The notes under the pieces were generated by a model, which worked only from the letters and a program-made list of their open reading frames with translations, ran no database searches and was not told the DNA's origin. From contig JAFZAP010000069.1 in NCBI GenBank assembly GCA_017557185.1, positions 1 through 54,790 on the forward strand: a stretch of 54,790 nt of DNA, in the 5' to 3' direction. Shown here piece by piece: positions 17,827 to 24,976 of this stretch. Origin of the DNA: Prevotella sp. Its GTDB lineage: Bacteria > Bacteroidota > Bacteroidia > Bacteroidales > Bacteroidaceae. Positions within the stretch are counted from its first letter, which is position 1; each line of letters starts with the position of its first letter. The translations under genes and the position numbers were made by a program.

Positions 17827-17841
17827 CTGCAGGGCCTGCGG
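17827..17841. repeat. Short dispersed palindrome CTGCAGGGCCTGCGG
   Basis: It lies just after the lysozyme gene. The same core, CTGCAGGGCCTGCAG, occurs at 54460-54474 just after the reverse transcriptase gene; both are followed within about 20 bp by GAGAAGTG or GAAGAGTG. Confidence 0.5.
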
Positions 17842-17908
17842 CGCGGTTCAGAAGAGTGAAGAAGGCAAATAAGTGTCTTTCTTTACTTTCTTATTTGCAA
17901 CCAATTTC

Positions 17909-17962
17909 TCGCTTTTATGTTAATTTCAGTGAATATCACCGATTTTGTTAACATAAAAGCGA
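17909..17962. promoter_or_regulatory. 15-bp perfect inverted repeat upstream of rprX (candidate operator)
   Basis: TCGCTTTTATGTTAA (17909-17923) and its exact reverse complement (17948-17962) flank a 24-bp spacer that itself contains the dyad GTGAATATCAC (17929-17939). The right arm reaches the -33 region of the rprX promoter (-7 at 17983-17990). A regulator bound here could repress or activate the two-component operon; autoregulation is a reasonable guess. Confidence 0.5.
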
Positions 17963-17982
17963 TGTCGTTTTAAGATTTTGTC

Positions 17983-17990
17983 TAACTTTG
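17983..17990 (+). promoter_or_regulatory. -7 promoter element of rprX-rprY
   Basis: TAACTTTG, only 6 bp before the ATG at 17996, implying a very short or nearly leaderless mRNA. Confidence 0.55.
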
Positions 17991-17995
17991 CAACC

Positions 17996-19564
17996 ATGAA
18001 TAAGCGGACCATTTGGATCATAGCAACAATTATGGGTGCCTCGTTCCTTGCTTTGCTCTTCCTGCAGCTGCAGTATATCCGCGAGATGGCAGAGATGAAG
18101 AAGGAACAGTTCGACGAATCTGTCTATCGGGCACTCTATCAGGCCAGTCGCAATCTGGAGCTGAACGAGACGCTGCGCTATCTCGAGAAAGACATCAACG
18201 AGACCGAGCGCCGCGCCTACAGCGTTGACTCAGTGGGCACGCGTTCCGGCCAGCCCGACGGCACGTTCCAGCAGAGCCACCAGTATTCCGTTGTCGGCAA
18301 GGATGGAACCATCTATTCGTCGTTCATGCTGAAGACCATTGAGACCAAGCCCTCACAGATGCCGAAGGCGATGATCCTGCGCAAGGACAAGAGCGCTATC
18401 TCAGAAGCCAACAAGTCGATGCAGGAGGTGATGAAGAGCCGCTATATCTATCAGAAGGCTCTGCTTGATGAGGTGGTCTATTCCATTCTCTATTCCGCCA
18501 GCGACAAACCCCTGAAGGAGCGCATCAACTTCAAGATGCTCGACCGCGACCTCAACGGCGAACTGCTGAACAACGGCATCAAGATACCTTATCACTTCAC
18601 CGTGTGCACGCAGGACGGGCGCGAGGTGTACCGTTGTCCCGACTATAGCGAGGAAGGCGAGGAGTACACTTATACGCAGGTACTCTTCCGCAACGACCCG
18701 CTGTCGAAGATGGGCGTGGTGAAGGTGCACTTCCCCGAGATGAATTCCTACATCTATTCGTCGGTTAAGTTCATGATTCCCAGCATCATTTTCACCGTTG
18801 TGCTGCTCATCACGTTCGTCATCACGCTCATCCTCATCTTCCGGCAGAAGCGCTATTCCGAAATCAAGAACGACTTCATCAACAATATGACGCACGAGCT
18901 GAAGACGCCCATCGCCAGCATTTCGCTTGCCGCACAGATGATGAATGACGACTCGGTGACCAAGAGCGAACAGATGACGCGCCACCTCGGCGGCATCATC
19001 ATCGACGAAGCCAAGCGACTGCGCTTCCTCGTCGAGAAAGTGTTGCAGATGTCGATGTTCGACCGCAACAGCACCACGTTCAAGAAGAAGGAACTCGACC
19101 TCAACGAAATGGTGGAGAATGTCGCCAACACGTTCTCGCTGCGCGTGGAGCACACAGGCGGAAAGATCTACACGCAGATAGAGGCTGTCGACTCCGCGAT
19201 GTACGTCGACGAGGTGCACTTCCAGAATGTCATCAACAACCTGCTCGACAATGCCGTGAAGTATCGCAAGCAGGACAAGCCGCTCGACATTTATATCAAG
19301 ACCTGGAACGACGACAACCATCTTTACTGTTCCATCCGCGATACCGGCATCGGCATCAAGAAGGACAGTCTGAAGAAGGTGTTCGACAAGTTCTACCGTG
19401 TCCACACGGGTAATGTTCACGACGTGAAGGGCTTCGGTCTCGGCCTGGCCTACGTGAAGAACATCGTCGAGCTCCATAACGGCGAAATCAAGGTCGACAG
19501 CGAGTATGGCAAGGGCACTACCTTCACCATCAAGCTGCCAATAATGAAAGAAACTGATAGTTGA
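17996..19564 (+). CDS. rprX: Sensor histidine kinase, RprX-like
   Basis: A 522-aa membrane sensor. TM1 is at residues 5-23 (TIWIIATIMGASFLALLFL). A large periplasmic domain (about 30-255) precedes TM2 at about 260-283 (MIPSIIFTVVLLITFVITLI). HisKA carries the phospho-acceptor His300 in MTHELKTPIASIS. The HATPase domain has the N box NNLLDNAVKY, G1 DTGIGI and G2 KGFGLGLAYVKNIV. No clear HAMP domain lies between TM2 and HisKA. The periplasmic region and layout resemble RprX of Bacteroides fragilis; the partner downstream is a very close RprY match. ATG at 17996 is used since upstream codons overlap the promoter. The signal sensed is unknown. Confidence 0.88.
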   Translation: MNKRTIWIIATIMGASFLALLFLQLQYIREMAEMKKEQFDESVYRALYQASRNLELNETLRYLEKDINETERRAYSVDSVGTRSGQPDGTFQQSHQYSVVGKDGTIYSSFMLKTIETKPSQMPKAMILRKDKSAISEANKSMQEVMKSRYIYQKALLDEVVYSILYSASDKPLKERINFKMLDRDLNGELLNNGIKIPYHFTVCTQDGREVYRCPDYSEEGEEYTYTQVLFRNDPLSKMGVVKVHFPEMNSYIYSSVKFMIPSIIFTVVLLITFVITLILIFRQKRYSEIKNDFINNMTHELKTPIASISLAAQMMNDDSVTKSEQMTRHLGGIIIDEAKRLRFLVEKVLQMSMFDRNSTTFKKKELDLNEMVENVANTFSLRVEHTGGKIYTQIEAVDSAMYVDEVHFQNVINNLLDNAVKYRKQDKPLDIYIKTWNDDNHLYCSIRDTGIGIKKDSLKKVFDKFYRVHTGNVHDVKGFGLGLAYVKNIVELHNGEIKVDSEYGKGTTFTIKLPIMKETDS

Positions 19565-19601
19565 TAATAAATAATTTGTAAAACCTTTAAATATTGAACT
19601 T

Positions 19602-20300
19602 ATGGAAGAGAAACTGAAAATCTTATTGTGCGAAGACGACGAGAACCTCGGCATGCTGCTTCGCGAGTATCTGCAGGCCAAAGGCTATACCACCGAGCTC
19701 TGCGCCGATGGTGAGGCAGGCTTCAAGGCCTTCATGAAGACCAAGTACGACATCTGTGTGCTCGATGTGATGATGCCGAAGAAAGACGGCTTCACCCTCG
19801 CCACCGAAATCCGCCAGGCCAACGCTGAGATGCCCATCATCTTCCTCACTGCCAAGACGCAGAAGGAAGATATCGTGGAGGGATTCAAGCTCGGTGCCGA
19901 CGACTACATCACCAAGCCCTTCTCAATGGAGGAGCTCGTGTTCCGTATTGAAGCCATCCTGCGTCGCGTACGTGGAAAGAAGACTAAGGAGTCGACGCTC
20001 TATCGCATCGGCAACTTCACCTTCGACACCCAGAAGCAGCTCCTCACCATCGGCGAGAAGCAGACGAAGCTCACCACGAAGGAGAACGAACTGCTGGCAC
20101 TGCTCTGCTCACACGCCAACGAGATCCTGCAGCGCGACTTCGCCCTGAAGACCATCTGGATCGACGACAACTACTTCAATGCCCGCTCGATGGATGTCTA
20201 TATCACCAAGCTGCGCAAGCACCTGAAGGATGACCCGCAGATCGAGATCATCAATATCCACGGTAAGGGCTACAAGCTCATCACGCCGGAGGAAGATTAG
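19602..20300 (+). CDS. rprY: OmpR-family response regulator, RprY-like
   Basis: A 232-aa response regulator. The receiver domain (1-120) has the acidic pocket ED (11-12), phospho-acceptor Asp55 in VLDVMMPKKDGF, Thr83 region LTAKT and Lys105 in TKPFS. The winged-helix DNA-binding domain (about 130-228) shows LTTKENELLALLC and the recognition segment SMDVYITKLRKHLK. The start MEEKLKILLCEDDENLGMLL is typical of the RprY group. It lies 37 bp behind rprX in the same operon and is followed by a strong intrinsic terminator. RprY in related species influences Na+ transport and stress genes; targets here are unknown. Confidence 0.93.
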   Translation: MEEKLKILLCEDDENLGMLLREYLQAKGYTTELCADGEAGFKAFMKTKYDICVLDVMMPKKDGFTLATEIRQANAEMPIIFLTAKTQKEDIVEGFKLGADDYITKPFSMEELVFRIEAILRRVRGKKTKESTLYRIGNFTFDTQKQLLTIGEKQTKLTTKENELLALLCSHANEILQRDFALKTIWIDDNYFNARSMDVYITKLRKHLKDDPQIEIINIHGKGYKLITPEED

Positions 20301-20302
20301 TT

Positions 20303-20336
20303 TTTAGTTGATAATTGACAATTGACAATTGATAAT
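20303..20336 (+). repeat. Heptamer repeat TTGATAA/TTGACAA
   Basis: Four 7-bp units (TTGATAA, TTGACAA, TTGACAA, TTGATAA) lie between the rprY stop and its terminator. They belong to the same heptamer family as 2232-2273 (other strand) and 37559-37585. Confidence 0.65.
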
Positions 20337-20339
20337 TAA

Positions 20340-20377
20340 AGAGGGAGCTACGCTGATGCGTGGCTCCCTCTTTTTTC
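20340..20377 (+). terminator. Intrinsic terminator after rprY
   Basis: AGAGGGAGC-TACGC-TGAT-GCGTG-GCTCCCTCT forms a 14-bp stem with one wobble and a 4-nt loop, followed by TTTTTTC. Confidence 0.88.
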
Positions 20378-20392
20378 TCCCCTCCTCACATC

Positions 20393-20424
20393 TCCCTCCC
20401 TACGGGGGAGGGCTGGGGTGGGGC
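20393..20424 (+). repeat. GC-rich dispersed palindromic repeat copy
   Basis: TCCCTCCCTACGGGGGAGGG followed by CTGGGGTGGGGC, between the rprY terminator and the convergent ligase gene. Confidence 0.6.
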
Positions 20425-22044
20425 TTACTTATACAAATACCTCTTAATACTCATCTTCGGCGTTTTCTCGAAGGGCTGTTCCACCAGCTTCACCTTTGTG
20501 ATCTTGCTGTAGGAGGGCAGCGACTTATTGGCCGTCACGCGGATGAGTTCCGGTATGCCTTCCCTCGTCTTCTTGTCAAGGTCGTCGGGAATCTCCGGAT
20601 ACACCAGTGCCACGATCTTTCCCTTGCGGTCGACGACCACCGATTCGTTCACATACGGACATCCCGACAGCACCGCCTCAATCTCCTCAGGATAGATGTT
20701 CTGTCCCGATGAGTTCAGAATCATCGACTTGATGCGTCCGCGAATGAAGATGTTTCCCTCGGCATCCACCGTGCCCAGGTCGCCCGTACGGAACCAACCG
20801 TCGTCGGTGAACGCTGCTGCATTCGCCTCGGGATTCTTATAATAGCCGATTGTCATGTTCTCGCCTCGTGCCTGAATCTCACCAGCCACGTTCAGCGGGT
20901 CCTCAGAATCGATTCTGATTTCGTGAACCGCCTTACCGCAGGAGCCAGGCACGAAGTCGGGCCACCACTCCCAGCCGAGTAGCGGACATGCCTCCGTCAT
21001 ACCGTAACCCACCGTGTAGGGCAGGTGGATTTTCTGGAAGCATTCCTCCACCTCAGGCTTCAGCGGTGCTCCGCCCATGATGAAGCAGCGCACCTGTCCG
21101 CCGAAGGCTGCGATGAGCTTCTTGCGAACCACCTTGTAAACCACCTTCTTGGCATGCGGAATGTGGTTAATCCACTTCAGCTTCTCCAATGACGGCTTGA
21201 TGGAATTGGCATACACCTTCTCCATCACCAGCGGCACCGTCACCACCATATAGGGCTTCACCTCCTGCATCGCCTTGAGCAGCGTCGACGGCGAAGGCGT
21301 CTTGCCGAGGAAGTAGATCGTCACACCGTCGATATTCGGGTGGATGAACTCAATGGCCAGACCATACATATGAGCCATCGGGAGCATCGAGACGATGGTT
21401 TCGCCCGGCTCGTTCGGGAAGTGGGTGTTGCTGAACTCATCGGTATCCGACAGCGCACCATAGGTGAGCATCACTCCCTTCGGATTGCCCGTTGTGCCCG
21501 ACGTGTAGTTGATGATGGCAAGCTTGTCCCAGTTCTCGGAGGGATACGACAAATGCTCTGCCGACAGTCCGCCGGGATGGAAGTGTGCAAACGCCTGTTC
21601 GCGGTTCTCCCACGCCCTTGCCACCTTCTCTTCGCGACTCCACAGCAGGCGGCCGTCCTTCACGTTGATGGCAGCCTTCAGCAGCGGCATCTGCTCAGGG
21701 TTCAACTTCTCCCAGATGTCCTCGTCGGTGAACAGCACGACGCTATCCGAATGATGCGTCAAGGCGGTGATGCCGCTTGGGTGGAAGTCCGCCAGTAGCG
21801 GCACAGCCACACATTCGTTCACGTTCACCTGCCAGAACGTCATCGCCCAGCGCGCACAGTTGCGGGCACAGAGGGCCATTTTGTTGCGCTTCGTGATGCC
21901 GGCCTCGGACATAAACAATCGGAACAGTTCAATCTCCTTTGCCACGTCGGCATAGGTGAACTCTTCGCCTTGGAAGTCGCAGAGAGCCTTCTGGTTCCAC
22001 TGCCTGCGCATGGTTTCCTCCAGTTTCTTCAAGTAGTGTTTCAT
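20425..22044 (-). CDS. AMP-binding acyl-CoA/acyl-ACP ligase
   Basis: A 539-aa adenylate-forming enzyme that activates a carboxylate, most likely a medium or long-chain fatty acid, through an acyl-AMP. Motifs are the P-loop-like INYTSGTTGNPKGVMLTYGAL (about 181), GYGMTEACPLLGWE (A5, about 345), WFRTGDLGTVDAEGN (A7) and IRGRIKSMILNSSGQNIYPEEIE (A8), with the C-terminal lysine region SYSKITKVKLVEQPFEKTPK. The non-FACS-like NSSGQNIYPEEIEA is typical of Bacteroidota fatty-acid ligases. No signal peptide, so it acts at the inner face of the membrane. Single gene with its own promoter (TAATTTTG on the minus strand at 22102-22109). The exact substrate is unknown. Confidence 0.88.
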   Translation of the reverse strand: MKHYLKKLEETMRRQWNQKALCDFQGEEFTYADVAKEIELFRLFMSEAGITKRNKMALCARNCARWAMTFWQVNVNECVAVPLLADFHPSGITALTHHSDSVVLFTDEDIWEKLNPEQMPLLKAAINVKDGRLLWSREEKVARAWENREQAFAHFHPGGLSAEHLSYPSENWDKLAIINYTSGTTGNPKGVMLTYGALSDTDEFSNTHFPNEPGETIVSMLPMAHMYGLAIEFIHPNIDGVTIYFLGKTPSPSTLLKAMQEVKPYMVVTVPLVMEKVYANSIKPSLEKLKWINHIPHAKKVVYKVVRKKLIAAFGGQVRCFIMGGAPLKPEVEECFQKIHLPYTVGYGMTEACPLLGWEWWPDFVPGSCGKAVHEIRIDSEDPLNVAGEIQARGENMTIGYYKNPEANAAAFTDDGWFRTGDLGTVDAEGNIFIRGRIKSMILNSSGQNIYPEEIEAVLSGCPYVNESVVVDRKGKIVALVYPEIPDDLDKKTREGIPELIRVTANKSLPSYSKITKVKLVEQPFEKTPKMSIKRYLYK

Positions 22045-22101
22045 CGGTCTTGTAGTTTTATAGTTTGTTTCTGTTTCTGTCGCTTAAGGGTTTACAATCT
22101 A

Positions 22102-22109
22102 CAAAATTA
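22102..22109 (-). promoter_or_regulatory. -7 promoter element for the acyl ligase gene
   Basis: TAATTTTG on the minus strand, 58 bp upstream of the ATG. No ideal -33 TTTG at 19-21 bp. Confidence 0.4.
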
Positions 22110-22254
22110 CAAAAAATTCACGAAACAACCGTCATTCTGACACTCTTTTTTAATTTCTTTAAGACGACAGGCGGCAAAAAAGCAGAATCAGAAAACATGC
22201 TGCAGCTGAAATTGATGATGGCTGTGAATTGGAGAGGATAATGAAATAATCGGA

Positions 22255-22870
22255 CAAAATGTTGTCGCGGCGTGACTGCATTCTAGAAAAAGGATTGGTC
22301 AAAACGGCGACATTATTGGTCGGAATGTCGCCATCGTGTCATGTTTGGCAAGGTGTCTTGAACAGTATAACATGCCTTTGATGCCCCAAATGCCACTTTT
22401 TAGTCCTTTGGAACATCGTTTTCAGGGTGTTGGAACATTCGTTTCGCGAGCGAAAGGCGTTGCTTCCGGGGACGTAGAGCATTGCTTTTGGGGTAGTAAA
22501 GCAATGCTCCAGTTGTTCGGGAGTATAGCTCTGGTTGTTCGGGAGCATTGCTCCAGTTGCTCGGGAGCATAGCTCCAGTGGATCTAGAGATATGCTTTAG
22601 GCAAAATAGGGGTGTTTTTTAGTCAGAGTAAAGGCGGCTAACAGGTTGTAAAAAGGGGTGATTTTGTGTAACAGGTTGATAGTCAATGAGTTGCAGAACA
22701 TTCTGATTGCGGGCGATTTTTCGGCCAAAGTGGGAGCTGGAGGATTCTGCGCGATTCTCAGAGGGCTTTTCTGACCAATTTTCTTGACATTTCCTGCAGG
22801 CGATGGATTATTCTCCAGCGGTATTTCTTAGCCTAATTCATGTTAAAATATGGCTGTGCTGGGGCCACTC
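22255..22870. repeat. Array A: diverged 22-bp phased tandem array
   Basis: Non-coding. Best units start every 22 bp from 22409 to 22585. Units at 22541 and 22563 read GGGAGCATTGCTCCAGTTGC.. and GGGAGCATAGCTCCAGTGGA.., the unit at 22475 has TAGAGCATTGCTTTTGG, that at 22585 TAGAGATATGCTTTAGG and that at 22453 AAAGGCGTTGCTTCCGG. The same phase is still visible at 22695 (AGAACATTCTG), 22739 (GGAGGATTCTG), 22761 and 22805 (GGATTATTCTCCAG). The consensus core is about RRAGCATTGCTTYNG. Many cores are near-palindromic. The first recognisable block, at 22255, contains GTTGTCGCG. The core nine units are certain; the outer units are progressively weaker. Confidence 0.7.
22306..22332. repeat. 9-bp inverted repeat within array A
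   Basis: GGCGACATT (22306-22314) and AATGTCGCC (22324-22332) are separated by 9 bp. The pair falls near the head of array A and could form a hairpin. Confidence 0.5.
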
Positions 22871-22884
22871 TCGCAGAAAAGTTG

Positions 22885-22892
22885 TAACTTTG
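22885..22892 (+). promoter_or_regulatory. -7 promoter element for the propeller gene
   Basis: TAACTTTG, 43 bp before the ATG at 22936. It lies just after array A, so the array occupies the upstream control region of this gene. Confidence 0.55.
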
Positions 22893-22935
22893 CAAATTAG
22901 ATGTATTCATTCCAAGTCACAGCTTGCAAACCAAC

Positions 22936-24948
22936 ATGAATAAGAAAACGGTCATACTATTCATATTTGCCGTCGTTGCTCTTGCAGCCAACGCCCAGCT
23001 GACGGATTGGCGGAACATTGCGAGCAAGAACTTCGTGATGAAAATCATCCACGACCAGACCTTTCTGTACGTGGGCACGAAGGGTGGCGGCATCGTGAAG
23101 ATGGACAAGCTGAGCGGCCTTCAGACAGTACTCAAACGCGCTGACGGAAGCATGACGGGCAACGCCATCTCCGATATGGTGCTGCACAACGGCGAGTTGT
23201 GGGTAGGCACGGAGTATAATGGTTTGGCAAGAATGACCGACGGCGGCATCGAGAAATTCGACATGAAAAATGCAGGCTTTCAGATTAACCAGCATTTTTC
23301 AGGTTTCTATTTCAACGCTGACGGAACGATGCTCGTAGGCAGTATCGCATACTTGTATGCTTTCGATGGGAAGAAATGCACAGCCGAATACGACATCAAT
23401 CTTCTCAGTCCCTACGCTTACGTCAAGAAGATCCGGGCCGATGTCGACGGGCGAATCTGGGTGGCGTGCTACGATGCTTTGGACAGCTATAATCTCTGCG
23501 TCTTCACACCCAACGGTTTGATGCCATACGACATTCCTTACGGCAGGGTAAACAACATCGAAACCGACAAAGACGGATGCCTGTGGATAGCAACCACCAA
23601 AGGTCTCGTTAAGTTCGACGGCAACGATTTCACACCTTTTACGCCCGATAATTCAGCTTTGCCTGAGGCCAACATCACGGAAATGACATTCGACGAAAAC
23701 GGCAATCTCTGGCTGATGGGCGATCATTTCATCACCAAGTTCGACGGCAACGATTTCACGGGCTACCCCTATGAGCTGAGCGTTGCCAACGACTACCTGC
23801 TGACCATCGACGCCGACGCCAACAACGTGTATGTGGGCTCGCGCTTCGAAGGATTGCTGAGGCTTACGGAGAATGGATTGGAAACCGTTCCGCTAACGGA
23901 CAACCTGCTCTACGAGAACACAATGTCGTATTCCAGCGGCTGCCTCGACGCTGAAGGCAACTTCTACGTCGGTTCACTCTATGGCCTGCAGACTTACAAC
24001 ATCGACACGGGCTACTATTGTTTCGAGCCCATGTCGCAGACCGCCCAGACGGAGGCCGACCGTAACGGGAACGTGTGGATACTCTGGCCTTGGTTCACGA
24101 CCGATACCTGCCTCGTTGAAATTACCGCAACGGGCAGAAATGTCTACATGAGATCCGACTACCCGTTCAGCGAGGCCGACGCCAACCTCATCAAGTTCGA
24201 CCACAAGAATCGCCTCTGGATAGCCACGAACAAGGGCCTCTACATGCGCGACGGAGAATCGTGGACGGTCTTCAACAAGAGCAACTCCAGCCTCTCCGAG
24301 ATCGTTCAAAGCATGGCCTTCGACAGCAACAATCGCCTCTGGTGCGGCACCTTCGGCAGCGGACTCTTCCTTTTCGACGGCAGCAAGTGGACGCAATATA
24401 CCACCTCGAACTCACAGCTCCCCTCCGATTACGTCGGCTTCGTGGCCGTTGATAACGACAACGTCCTTTGGCTGAACTGCCGAGACCCGCAATATCCTGA
24501 CAAAATGGGGTCGGAATTCGGCTTAGGATTGACACGCTTCGACGGAAGTTCGTGGACTACTTTCAACCGCAACAACTCGCCGCTTCCCAGCGATTGCTTC
24601 TGGGACATGCAGGTGGATGCCGACAACCGGAAATGGATAGCCACCGCCGGCGATGTCGGCCTTGTCTGCTATGATGAAACCGCGTGGACAATCTACGACG
24701 CCGACAACTCAGGCATCGCCCTCAACGAGGTGACGAAAATCACCCTCGACCCTAGTCGTGACCTCATCTGGCTCACCCATTCCCCGGGCCTCGGACTCTC
24801 CGTCGCCCGCATGAATTGCCAGACATCAATCAGCAATCCTCGTACCTCTTCCTATAATGAACCCCGCTACTACGATCTGCAAGGTCGGCGGGTGGTAGAG
24901 CCGCGACGCGGAATCTACGTCACTAGAGGACGTAAGGTAATCAGATAA
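22936..24948 (+). CDS. Exported two-component-regulator-type beta-propeller protein
   Basis: A 670-aa protein with a signal peptide (KKTVILFIFAVVALAANAQ) and many propeller repeats of the Reg_prop type. Examples are LWVGTEYNGLARM, LWIATTKGLVKFDG, LWIATNKGLYMRDGESW and LWCGTFGSGLFLFDGSKW, each ending in a hydrophobic strand plus KFDGNDF or RFDGSSWTTF. These modules normally form the sensor of hybrid two-component systems. Here there is no transmembrane, histidine kinase or DNA-binding domain, so it is a free-standing exported propeller. The C-terminus RYYDLQGRRVVEPRRGIYVT resembles tails common on secreted Prevotella proteins (also seen on the next gene). It is 28 bp upstream of the GH27 gene and probably co-transcribed with it. 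Function unknown. Confidence 0.8.
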   Translation: MNKKTVILFIFAVVALAANAQLTDWRNIASKNFVMKIIHDQTFLYVGTKGGGIVKMDKLSGLQTVLKRADGSMTGNAISDMVLHNGELWVGTEYNGLARMTDGGIEKFDMKNAGFQINQHFSGFYFNADGTMLVGSIAYLYAFDGKKCTAEYDINLLSPYAYVKKIRADVDGRIWVACYDALDSYNLCVFTPNGLMPYDIPYGRVNNIETDKDGCLWIATTKGLVKFDGNDFTPFTPDNSALPEANITEMTFDENGNLWLMGDHFITKFDGNDFTGYPYELSVANDYLLTIDADANNVYVGSRFEGLLRLTENGLETVPLTDNLLYENTMSYSSGCLDAEGNFYVGSLYGLQTYNIDTGYYCFEPMSQTAQTEADRNGNVWILWPWFTTDTCLVEITATGRNVYMRSDYPFSEADANLIKFDHKNRLWIATNKGLYMRDGESWTVFNKSNSSLSEIVQSMAFDSNNRLWCGTFGSGLFLFDGSKWTQYTTSNSQLPSDYVGFVAVDNDNVLWLNCRDPQYPDKMGSEFGLGLTRFDGSSWTTFNRNNSPLPSDCFWDMQVDADNRKWIATAGDVGLVCYDETAWTIYDADNSGIALNEVTKITLDPSRDLIWLTHSPGLGLSVARMNCQTSISNPRTSSYNEPRYYDLQGRRVVEPRRGIYVTRGRKVIR

Positions 24949-24976
24949 ACGAAAAGAACATCATCAATTACACTAT

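Noticed and set aside
22336-22572. 78-codon frame across array A
   Set aside because: The frame is an accident of the tandem units; it has no protein-like pattern and units vary at all codon positions.
22255-22870. CRISPR array
   Set aside because: The period is 22 bp throughout, with no constant repeat alternating with unique spacers and no cas genes nearby; the same holds for 41391-41742.
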